5,591 nucleotides of DNA from the NCBI GenBank assembly GCA_003694235.1, contig RFKO01000258.1, forward strand, positions 1 to 5,591, written 5' to 3'. Shown in pieces: positions 1 through 4,875 of the stretch. The translations under genes were made by a program, and so were the position numbers. The first letter of the stretch is position 1; each line of letters begins with the position of its first letter. The stretch is from Anaerolineae bacterium (GTDB lineage Bacteria; Chloroflexota; Anaerolineae; Anaerolineales; UBA11858). The notes below the pieces were generated by a model. That model did not search any database. It saw nothing but the letters and a program-made list of their open reading frames with translations, and was not told the origin of the DNA.

Positions 1-519
1 CATGGGGCGCAGGGCGCGCTCCAGGATGGCGCGCGTGCGCTCGCCATCCAAATCTCCGCGTTCGATCTGTTCTACCAGGCCGGGGCAGGTGTCCTGGAGC
101 ACGGTTACACCGCGGGCAAAACGTTCCAACACCGAGGCGTAGAGTTCTCCCTGAAAGGTGGCTGGGGTTGCCAGCACGCCCACCACACCGCTGCGTGTGC
201 GTTCCGCGGCCGGTTTGACCGCCGGTTCCATGCCCACGAAGGGTACCTCGGGGTAGATGTGGCGCAGATAGCGCAGCGCCGCTGCCGAAGCGGTGTTGCA
301 GGCCAGTACAATCACGCCGGCTCCCTGTTGGAGCAGGTAGCGGGTGATGCCTTCGGCGAAGGCGCGCACTTCTTCCAATGGGCGCGGGCCATAGGGCACG
401 TGCGCCTGATCGGCCAGGAAAAGCACATTGGCGTGTGGAAGCTGGCGGCGTATCTCCCGCAGCACAGAAAGCCCCCCCACACCCGAATCGAAGACGCCGA
501 TCAGATCTTCGTTTTTCAT
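1..519 (-). CDS. murI: Glutamate racemase, N-terminal 173 residues (3' end beyond the left edge)
   Basis: Interconverts L- and D-glutamate in the cytoplasm, supplying D-Glu for peptidoglycan. Reading from 519 down, the protein starts MKNEDLIGVFDSGVGGLSV. D11-S12 lie in the family's FDSGxGG motif. ADQAHVPYG (residues 36-44) matches the conserved (D/G)xAxxPYG segment. LACNTASA (72-79) holds the first catalytic cysteine, C74. GVLAT (114-118) and the TCPGLVEQIE segment (144-153) also fit the family. The frame is open to base 1, so about 90-100 residues are missing, including the second catalytic cysteine (GCTHYP motif). The ATG overlaps the stop of the upstream puuD-like gene as ATGA, and a GGGAGG site sits just before it, so the start is well supported and translation is probably coupled. 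Identification is confident from motifs alone. Confidence 0.95.
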   Translation of the reverse strand, partial: MKNEDLIGVFDSGVGGLSVLREIRRQLPHANVLFLADQAHVPYGPRPLEEVRAFAEGITRYLLQQGAGVIVLACNTASAAALRYLRHIYPEVPFVGMEPAVKPAAERTRSGVVGVLATPATFQGELYASVLERFARGVTVLQDTCPGLVEQIERGDLDGERTRAILERALRPM

Positions 520-528
520 CTGCCTCCC
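516..528 (-). promoter_or_regulatory. ATGA stop/start overlap with Shine-Dalgarno for murI
   Basis: On the minus strand GGGAGG (528-523) is followed by CAG and then ATGA. In ATGA the murI start (519-517) overlaps the puuD-like stop TGA (518-516). The Shine-Dalgarno lies inside the last codons of the upstream gene. This fixes the murI start and points to coupled translation of the two genes from one mRNA. The 3 nt spacing is short but the site is strong. Confidence 0.8.
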
Positions 529-1235
529 GCAGCCTGTACCAACCCGGCAAAAAGCGCTCGCATCACCGGATCGTCCTGAAGGTTTTCGGGATGCCATTGC
601 ACTGCCAGTCCAAAACGGGATTGCGGGACTTCCAGACCCTCGATCAGGCCATCGGGGGCCACGGCCGAGGCGACCAGACCCGGCGCCAGTTCGCGCACGC
701 CCTGGTGATGCAGGCTGTTGACCTGTATCTGGCTTGCCCCTAACGTGCGCGCCAGCAAACTCCCCGGGGTAATGTTGACCGTATGGGCGCGGTGCTCGCG
801 CGGCCAGTCGGGGTAGTAGCGATGCTCGATGCCCTCCGGCCGTTCCGTAGCCAGGTCGACATACAGGCTGCCACCCAGCGCCACGTTGACCACTTGCAGG
901 CCGCGGCACACGCCCAGGAAAGGCAGATCGTCGCGCAGCGCGTGCCTCAGCAAGGCAAACTCCACCCTGTCCCGGTCTTCGTCCACGCGCATGACCTCTA
1001 TTTCGCTGCTCCCGCCGTAATGGCGGGGGTGGATATCGCCTCCACCGGTCAGCAGAAGACCATCCAGCCGCCCGGTCAATTCTGCCAGCAGCGGCTCATC
1101 CAAACCCAGCGGAATCAGCACCGGCAGCCCGCCGGCGTTGGCGATGGTCTGCACGTATGCCTCGGCAGCCTTTAGTTGGGGATATCCCTGGGAGCTTTCT
1201 TCCCGCCCGGTTGTGATGCCAATCAACGGTTTCAT
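516..1235 (-). CDS. Gamma-glutamyl-gamma-aminobutyrate hydrolase family protein (peptidase C26, class I glutamine amidotransferase-like)
   Basis: A 239-residue cytoplasmic hydrolase of the PuuD/peptidase C26 family, which cleaves gamma-glutamyl amide bonds and releases glutamate; the actual substrate cannot be read from sequence. Visible features are the N-terminal MKPLIGITTG, LLLTGGGDIHPRHYG (61-74), the nucleophile elbow LGVCRGLQ with C110, LGGSLYVDL (120-128), VNSLHHQGV (172-180), and the catalytic histidine and glutamate in VQWHPE (H215, E217). The triad is complete. The frame is open upstream to a GTG at 1274, but that codon lies inside a long hairpin, and the family normally begins MKPxIGIT, so ATG at 1235 is preferred. 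No clear Shine-Dalgarno precedes it. It overlaps murI by 4 nt, suggesting a two-gene unit. PuuD itself acts in putrescine breakdown, but no other puu gene is seen, so the symbol is withheld. Confidence 0.88.
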   Translation of the reverse strand: MKPLIGITTGREESSQGYPQLKAAEAYVQTIANAGGLPVLIPLGLDEPLLAELTGRLDGLLLTGGGDIHPRHYGGSSEIEVMRVDEDRDRVEFALLRHALRDDLPFLGVCRGLQVVNVALGGSLYVDLATERPEGIEHRYYPDWPREHRAHTVNITPGSLLARTLGASQIQVNSLHHQGVRELAPGLVASAVAPDGLIEGLEVPQSRFGLAVQWHPENLQDDPVMRALFAGLVQAAGGR

Positions 1236-1240
1236 AGACA

Positions 1241-1281
1241 CAAAAGAAACAGGGCGCAACGCGGCGCGCTGCACCCTGTTT
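1241..1281 (-). terminator. Intrinsic terminator-like hairpin just upstream of the puuD-like gene (rplS terminator or attenuator)
   Basis: AAACAGGG (1247-1254) and CCCTGTTT (1274-1281) are perfect inverted repeats. In the minus-strand RNA the pairing continues inward to about 16 bp with two G.U pairs and a 3 nt loop. The RNA then runs UUUCUUUUG (ending at 1241), as in a rho-independent terminator for minus-strand transcription. It lies about 170 nt after the rplS stop and ends 11 nt before the puuD-like ATG (five bases after the U-run), so it could end the rplS mRNA or act as a leader attenuator for puuD-murI. The plus strand lacks a comparable T-run right after the stem. Confidence 0.65.
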
Positions 1282-1378
1282 ACTCAATATACTCATCCGA
1301 GACGCCGGGAAAGCGCCGCTTTTGCTTCTGTGGGGGCGCTGTTCTTGAGCAGCACCTGATTTTTCCTCGGCGTGTTGT

Positions 1379-1445
1379 GCGCTTGCCTTGTGGTTCGGCA
1401 GGTATGCTACCTGCCAGGAGCGAAGGGCGCTCCGCTGTGAAGCGC
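1379..1445. repeat. Cluster of nested palindromes (two hairpins inside an outer stem)
   Basis: Three inverted repeats are packed into 67 bp downstream of rplS. The first is GGCAGGTA (1397-1404) with TACCTGCC (1408-1415), an 8 bp stem with a 3 nt loop. The second is GGAGCG (1417-1422) with CGCTCC (1428-1433), a 6 bp stem with a 5 nt loop. The third is an outer pair, GCGCTT (1379-1384) with AAGCGC (1440-1445), enclosing both. Together they could form a branched three-way structure in DNA or RNA. There is no T-run, so it is not a typical terminator. It resembles intergenic REP-like palindromic elements, but only one copy is in this window, so repetition in the genome is unproven. Confidence 0.5.
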
Positions 1446-1451
1446 GGGGAG

Positions 1452-1802
1452 TTATTTGGTGAACTTCTGCTTCAGGCGGGCGCTCTTGCCCGTGCGCTCG
1501 CGCAGATAGTACAGCTTGGCGCGGCGGACGTGCGAATGACGCTGTACGGTTACTTTCTCGATGCGCGGCGACTGGAAGAGGAAGGTGCGTTCCACGCCGA
1601 TACCGTTGCTGGCGATGCGGCGCACGGTAAACGTGGGATTGGTGGCGCTCTCGTGCATGGCGATCACCGTGCCCTTGAATTCCTGCACGCGCTCGTTGTT
1701 GCCTTCCTTGATGCGCACGAACACGCTCACGATATCCCCAATGTTCAGGTCGGGGATGTTCGGATTGCGAGGGGGTTTGACGGCATTCAATACTTCGTTC
1801 AT
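1452..1802 (-). CDS. rplS: 50S ribosomal protein L19
   Basis: Structural protein of the large ribosomal subunit, located near the interface with the 30S subunit. The 116-residue protein starts MNEVLNAV and is a normal length for L19. Family hallmarks are GDIVSVFVRIKEGNNERVQEFKGTVIA in the N-terminal half, then FTVRRIASNGIGVERTF, SPRIEKVTV and the highly conserved RRAKLYYLRERTGKSARLK near the C terminus. The frame extends 16 codons further upstream, but ATG at 1802 is chosen because the family begins here and GGAAAGGG (1818-1811) lies 8 nt before it. The gene has its own extended -10 promoter and a structured leader, and appears to be transcribed alone or with the puuD-like gene beyond it. In many bacteria rplS sits with trmD and rimM; those genes are not next to it here. 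Confidence 0.97.
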   Translation of the reverse strand: MNEVLNAVKPPRNPNIPDLNIGDIVSVFVRIKEGNNERVQEFKGTVIAMHESATNPTFTVRRIASNGIGVERTFLFQSPRIEKVTVQRHSHVRRAKLYYLRERTGKSARLKQKFTK

Positions 1803-1887
1803 TTTGATTACCCTTTCCGGCTCCGGCCTACGCCGGAGAGTTGATGGCAAAATAAAGCCGCCCTCTGCGCCTTTGGCGGGCGGACGG
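1803..1887 (-). promoter_or_regulatory. Structured 5' leader of rplS with a hairpin next to the ribosome binding site
   Basis: From the predicted transcription start near 1887 to the rplS ATG there are about 85 nt. The part nearest the gene contains a perfect 7 bp stem, GCCGGAG (1832-1838) with CTCCGGC (1821-1827), and a 4 nt loop. It ends 2 nt before the Shine-Dalgarno GGAAAGGG (1818-1811). An attenuator-like hairpin lies 5' of it (annotated separately). L19 leaders that bind the protein and control its own expression are known in Firmicutes and Flavobacteria; whether this is an equivalent is inference. Confidence 0.45.
1849..1883 (-). terminator. Attenuator-like intrinsic terminator in the rplS leader
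   Basis: In the minus-strand RNA CCGCCC (1883-1878) pairs with GGGCGG (1863-1858). A small inner stem GCC/GGC with an AAA loop (1877-1869) sits inside, leaving a 5 nt bulge. A C and then UUUAUUUU (1856-1849) follow the stem. This GC-rich hairpin plus U-rich run just after the predicted rplS start site has the form of a premature terminator. The U-run is interrupted by an A, so its efficiency is uncertain. Confidence 0.45.
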
Positions 1888-1893
1888 CAGGGG

Positions 1894-1902
1894 ATTATAC
1901 CA
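1894..1902 (-). promoter_or_regulatory. Extended -10 promoter for rplS
   Basis: The minus strand reads TGGTATAAT: a consensus TATAAT -10 (1899-1894) with the extended TGn motif (1902-1900). No good -35 is seen at 16-18 bp upstream (TTCCCC or TCCCCA), which is common for extended -10 promoters. The predicted start is near 1887, giving the structured leader before rplS. Confidence 0.65.
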
Positions 1903-1941
1903 CGCGCCTGAAAAAATGGGGAAGAGAAATTTTCATTTCTG

Positions 1942-1950
1942 TGTTATAAC
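1942..1950 (+). promoter_or_regulatory. Extended -10 promoter giving a leaderless mRNA for the small membrane protein gene
   Basis: The plus strand reads TGTTATAAC: -10 TATAAC (1945-1950) with the TGn extension (1942-1944). Six bases later comes ATG at 1957, so the expected +1 is the A of the start codon. There is no Shine-Dalgarno. No convincing -35 is present. This promoter diverges from the rplS promoter, with the two -10 elements 45 bp apart. Confidence 0.55.
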
Positions 1951-1956
1951 AGTCCC

Positions 1957-2247
1957 ATGAAAACACGCAGAACTCTTGGATGGGTGTTGGTCATCACCGG
2001 CCTGGTGTTTCTGCTCAGCGGGCTGGCCGTCACGATGATGGCCACGATGCCGATGCCGGTCAATCAACCGATGGGCGAATCTCCCGCCGTCACGCCTTCT
2101 ATGTGGATCGAGTTCGCCGAGCAGGTGATGACGTTCACCGTGCAACTGCTCTCCCTCGACTGGACCCCCACCCGAGTGGGAATTTTCCTGATTGTAGTGG
2201 GGCTGGTGCTGGAGGGAGCGGGCGTTTACGCTTTTTTGGGCAAGTAG
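1957..2247 (+). CDS. Small two-helix membrane protein of unknown function
   Basis: I do not recognise the family. The 96-residue protein starts MKTRRTLGW, with a basic end that suggests a cytoplasmic N terminus. A first hydrophobic segment spans about residues 8-28 and a second about 74-94, with C-terminal GK. The two helices resemble each other: both follow an arginine and share G-x(2)-L-x(3)-GLV spacing with a further glycine four to five residues on. Between them lie a Met/Pro-rich stretch (residues 27-39) and a possibly amphipathic segment (49-66). The start is supported by the leaderless-type promoter, whose predicted +1 is this ATG. It converges on the methyltransferase/MTHFR gene with a 10 bp gap. 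Membrane topology, with both ends in the cytoplasm, is inferred. Coding status is likely, given the promoter and coherent membrane composition. Confidence 0.75.
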   Translation: MKTRRTLGWVLVITGLVFLLSGLAVTMMATMPMPVNQPMGESPAVTPSMWIEFAEQVMTFTVQLLSLDWTPTRVGIFLIVVGLVLEGAGVYAFLGK

Positions 2248-2257
2248 CTGCCCTGGC

Positions 2258-4126
2258 TCAATCGTCTTTCACCGCCTCGATGATTTCGGCCACCAGGTCG
2301 TAGCGGTGGAAGGGCGGCATGATGTAAATACCGGCTGCCCAGGGTTTGACTGCCTGCGCCAGTTCGATGGCAATGCGCTTGCCTTCTTCGGCCGCGGCGT
2401 CGCCGGCTGCTTCGATCCGGCTCATCACTTCGGGGGGAATGATAATTCCCGGCACTTCATTTTGTAAGAAGGCGGCATGTCGCGCCGTGTATAGCGGGAG
2501 GATGCCCGCCAGGATGGGGATTTCCAGCGGGCCGTAGGTTTCCTCGTAGCGCTGCAGAAATTCATGGGCTTTCCGGGGATCGTAGATCGGCTGCGTGAGG
2601 GCGAAATCGGCGCCGTTGCGGATTTTCCGGCGCAGCACCTTCATCTCGCGTTGTGGATTGGCAGGCAGCAGGTTGAGGGCGCAGCCGACGAAGAAGGTGG
2701 TCGGCTGGCCGATGTCGCTGCCGGCGTGATCCACCCCCATGTTGAAACCTTGTTTGATCAGTTTGATCAACCCCGAGGGCGCCAGGTCGTAGTCGTCCAT
2801 CGCATCGGGGTAATCGCCGATGGCGGTGGGGTCGCCCATCACCACGAAGACGTTGCGGATATCCAGGGCGTGGGCGGCCAGCAGGTCGCCCTGCACGCGC
2901 AGCAGATTGCGCCCGCGGGTGGGAAAGTGCAGCGTGGTTTCAATGCCCACATTGCGTTGAATGAGATCGCACACTGCCCAGGGGCTCATGCGCATGCGCG
3001 CCATCGGGCTGTCGGCTACGTTGATTACGTCTGCGCCGGCCTCCTTTAGCAGGCTGGCGCCGGCCAACAGTTTGTGCGGCGCCAGGCCGCGCGGCGGGTC
3101 CATTTCCACGGCCACGGTGAACTTTCCCTCGGCCAGGCGCTGTGCCAGGCGTGTCGGCCCTTTGGGGGCGAGGTCGCGCGGCTGAAGGCGCGGACTCGTC
3201 ACGATTGGCTGAATCTCCAGATCGGGCGGCAGCGCATCCAGGCGGGCGCGCATGGCGGCGATGTGTTGTGGTGTGGTGCCGCAGCAGCCGCCCATCAGGC
3301 GCACGCCCAGGCGGGCGAAGGTCTCGGCGTAGTCGGCGAAGTAATCGGGATGGGCAGTGTACATCACGCGGCCGGCCACTTGCTCCGGCCAGCCGGCGTT
3401 GGGTTTGATCAGGAAGCGGGCCTGAGGTGCGGCCTGCCGCATTTGTTCCAGCACGCGTTGCAGTTGCGCCGGGCCGCCAGAGCAGTTCGCCCCGATCACA
3501 TCCGCGCCGCTGGCCATCAGCGCACGCGCCACCGCTGCCGGCGTGTCGCCCAGCAGCGTGCGGTCGTCGCGCGTGAACGTCACCGAGGCCACCACTGCCA
3601 GATCACAAACCTGCCGCGCCGCGGCCACAGCCTCGCGGATTTCGTACAGATCGCTGAACGTTTCCAGCACAATCAGGTCGGCGCCGGCCTGGCAGAGGGC
3701 TGCAATCTGTTCAGCGAAGGCGGCGCGCGCCTCTTGCGGCTGCACCCGTCCATACGGCGCCAGACGCACGCCCAGCGGCCCCACGTCGCCGGCCACCAGC
3801 ACCGGGCGGAAGGAGGCCGCCACCACGCGCTGCGCCAGTTCCACCCCCTTGCGGTTGATCTCGACCACCTGCGCCTCCAACCCGTGCTCTGCCAGCTTAT
3901 AGCGATTTGCGCCGAAGGTGTTGGTGTAGATGATCTGCGCGCCGGCTTCGATGTAAGCCCGGTGGATATCTCCTACCACGGCCGGGTTGGTGAGGTTGAG
4001 CGCGTCGAAGCATTCGTCGAAGCCGATACCGCGCTCGTGTAGCATGGTCCCCATGGCGCCGTCGGCCAGCACCGGGCGCACCTGTTCATCCAGAAAGGCA
4101 AGGAATTCGTCGCGGGTCATGGACAT
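2258..4126 (-). CDS. Bifunctional homocysteine S-methyltransferase / 5,10-methylenetetrahydrofolate reductase
   Basis: A 622-residue fusion like B. subtilis YitJ, with similar length and order. Residues about 10-295 form the homocysteine methyltransferase (BHMT-type) barrel: DGAMGTML (22-29), the zinc ligand C215 in GANCSGGP, and C281-C282 in MGGCCGTTP. All three zinc cysteines are present. Residues about 325-620 form the FAD-dependent MTHFR domain: VEMDPPRG with the likely catalytic glutamate E341, GDPTAIGDYP (431-440), GCALN (481-485), FALTQPIYD (508-516) and the C-terminal GIYIMPPFHRYD. The enzyme would make 5-methyl-THF and methylate homocysteine; the methyl donor of the first domain cannot be told. 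It has neither the folate- nor the cobalamin-binding domains of full MetH. The protein starts MSMTRDEF; if the leaderless promoter upstream is real, the true start is the third codon, ATG at 4120. No Shine-Dalgarno is seen for either ATG. Confidence 0.93.
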   Translation of the reverse strand: MSMTRDEFLAFLDEQVRPVLADGAMGTMLHERGIGFDECFDALNLTNPAVVGDIHRAYIEAGAQIIYTNTFGANRYKLAEHGLEAQVVEINRKGVELAQRVVAASFRPVLVAGDVGPLGVRLAPYGRVQPQEARAAFAEQIAALCQAGADLIVLETFSDLYEIREAVAAARQVCDLAVVASVTFTRDDRTLLGDTPAAVARALMASGADVIGANCSGGPAQLQRVLEQMRQAAPQARFLIKPNAGWPEQVAGRVMYTAHPDYFADYAETFARLGVRLMGGCCGTTPQHIAAMRARLDALPPDLEIQPIVTSPRLQPRDLAPKGPTRLAQRLAEGKFTVAVEMDPPRGLAPHKLLAGASLLKEAGADVINVADSPMARMRMSPWAVCDLIQRNVGIETTLHFPTRGRNLLRVQGDLLAAHALDIRNVFVVMGDPTAIGDYPDAMDDYDLAPSGLIKLIKQGFNMGVDHAGSDIGQPTTFFVGCALNLLPANPQREMKVLRRKIRNGADFALTQPIYDPRKAHEFLQRYEETYGPLEIPILAGILPLYTARHAAFLQNEVPGIIIPPEVMSRIEAAGDAAAEEGKRIAIELAQAVKPWAAGIYIMPPFHRYDLVAEIIEAVKDD

Positions 4127-4155
4127 GTTTTACCCGTAATCGGTCAAAAGGGCAA
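4127..4155 (-). promoter_or_regulatory. Promoter of the methyltransferase/MTHFR gene, probably leaderless
   Basis: On the minus strand TTGCCC (4155-4150) and TAAAAC (4132-4127) are separated by exactly 17 bp. Counting seven bases past the -10 puts +1 on the A of ATG at 4120, the third codon of the longest frame. No Shine-Dalgarno is present, which agrees with a leaderless mRNA. Confidence 0.45.
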
Positions 4156-4164
4156 GGGTTGACC
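4142..4164. promoter_or_regulatory. Operator-like inverted repeat between divergent promoters
   Basis: GGTCAA (4142-4147) and TTGACC (4159-4164) are perfect inverted repeats with an 11 bp spacer, so half-site centres are 17 bp apart. The element overlaps the -35 and spacer of the minus-strand promoter and ends 2 bp before the -35 of the plus-strand promoter. A dimeric regulator bound here could affect both genes. No regulator gene is in the window, and a 6 bp repeat can arise by chance. Confidence 0.35.
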
Positions 4165-4166
4165 TG

Positions 4167-4195
4167 TTGCATCTGCCCAGAGCGCATGATAGAAT
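4167..4195 (+). promoter_or_regulatory. Promoter of the bifunctional nuclease gene
   Basis: TTGCAT (4167-4172) and TAGAAT (4190-4195) are separated by 17 bp. The -10 carries the extended TGn motif (TGA, 4187-4189). The predicted start near 4202 gives a leader of about 42 nt before the ATG at 4244. Confidence 0.55.
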
Positions 4196-4243
4196 ATTTT
4201 CGACAACTGGCTTTCGCGCGCGTGTTTTCCTCTGGAGACTGCC

Positions 4244-4792
4244 ATGTCTGATATGGTCGAGGTTGTGATTGATAGCATCCGGGTGAGCCTGCTCAACCAG
4301 CAGCGCATTATTGTTTTGCGTCAGGTGGATGAGGAGCGCTATCTGGCGATCTGGGTGGGCGTGTTCGAGGCCGAACATTTGAACGTGGCACTCCAGGATG
4401 TGGAACTGGCCCGCCCGCTGACGTATGAGTTGTTCTCCAATGTGCTGGCCTCACTGAATGCCGAGTTGTTGCGCGTGGAGGTGGTGGCGCTGCGAAACGA
4501 GACCTTCTATGGCAATCTGGTGCTGCGGGTGAACGGGCACATCCTGAACATCGATTCGCGCCCCTCGGATGCCATCAACCTGGCGGTGCGCAATCGCGCC
4601 CCCATCTATGTTGCCCGCGAGGTGATGGATAGCGCCGGCATTCGCCCCGGCGACGACGATGTTGACCTGCAGGAGGAAGCGGCCGGCGGCGAGGCAGGGC
4701 TGGAAGAAGATGATCGCCTCTCGATCTTCGAGGACTTTCTGGAGAAACTGGAAGAACAGGATGATGAGGACGAGGGCGAACAGGAAGACTGA
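4244..4792 (+). CDS. Bifunctional nuclease (BFN/DUF151) family protein
   Basis: A 182-residue cytoplasmic protein. The BFN/DUF151 domain fills residues about 4-133: conserved YLAIWVGVFEAEHLNVAL (33-50), ARPLTYELF (56-64), a LNAELLRVEVVALRNETFYGNLVL stretch, SRPSDAINLAVRNRAPIYVA (105-124) and a closing AGI. The family is named for nuclease activity reported for plant relatives; its bacterial role is poorly known and a Thermotoga member has a known structure. The C-terminal tail (137-182) is strongly acidic, with 24 Asp/Glu in 46 residues, broken by an amphipathic RLSIFEDFLEKLEE segment (158-171). From memory many relatives have THDL where this protein has TYEL. The start is supported by TGGAGA (4233-4238) 5 nt before ATG. 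The gene has its own promoter and is followed by a strong terminator, so it is probably monocistronic. Confidence 0.88.
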   Translation: MSDMVEVVIDSIRVSLLNQQRIIVLRQVDEERYLAIWVGVFEAEHLNVALQDVELARPLTYELFSNVLASLNAELLRVEVVALRNETFYGNLVLRVNGHILNIDSRPSDAINLAVRNRAPIYVAREVMDSAGIRPGDDDVDLQEEAAGGEAGLEEDDRLSIFEDFLEKLEEQDDEDEGEQED

Positions 4793-4818
4793 TCATCTGC
4801 TCAGGCAAAGCTCTGGCG

Positions 4819-4857
4819 CGCCATCCGCGGAGGAAAATCCCCGCGGATGGCGTTTTT
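4819..4857 (+). terminator. Strong intrinsic terminator between the nuclease gene and dnaB
   Basis: CGCCATCCGCGG (4819-4830) and CCGCGGATGGCG (4841-4852) form a perfect 12 bp stem. The 10 nt loop region can itself pair GGA with TCC. TTTTT (4853-4857) follows directly. It lies 26 nt after the nuclease stop and 18 nt before the dnaB ATG, so it separates the two transcripts. Confidence 0.9.
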
Positions 4858-4875
4858 GCGGGTAAACTTAAAAGT

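Noticed and set aside
1286..1291. TATATT on the minus strand as the -10 of a puuD-murI promoter
   Set aside because: No -35 at 16-18 bp (GCTTTC at best) and no TGn extension; kept only as a possibility in the attenuator finding.
1338..1365. Plus-strand hairpin near 1338-1353 followed by a T-run at 1360-1365, as a terminator
   Set aside because: The stem is short with a G.U pair, six bases separate it from the T's, and no plus-strand gene ends there.
1176..1844. Plus-strand open frame spanning the rplS gene and the gap beside it
   Set aside because: It is antisense to rplS over most of its length and reads through the terminator and palindromes with no family resemblance.
1925..1940. AGAAAT-N4-ATTTCT inverted repeat between the divergent rplS and membrane protein promoters, as an operator
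   Set aside because: It is AT-rich and short in an AT-rich promoter spacer, so chance is likely; it does not sit at a matched position for both promoters.
2238..2253. Hairpin GGGCA/TGCCC at the junction of the convergent membrane protein and methyltransferase/MTHFR genes, as a shared terminator
   Set aside because: Only a 5 bp stem, and no T-run follows it on either strand; the T-run at 2232-2237 precedes it on the plus strand, giving A's after it on the minus strand.
3074..4042. Long plus-strand open frame opposite the methyltransferase gene (322 codons)
   Set aside because: It lies wholly antisense to a gene with clear family motifs and its translation is rich in His/Arg/Gln/Ala low-complexity stretches, as expected for a shadow frame in GC-rich DNA.
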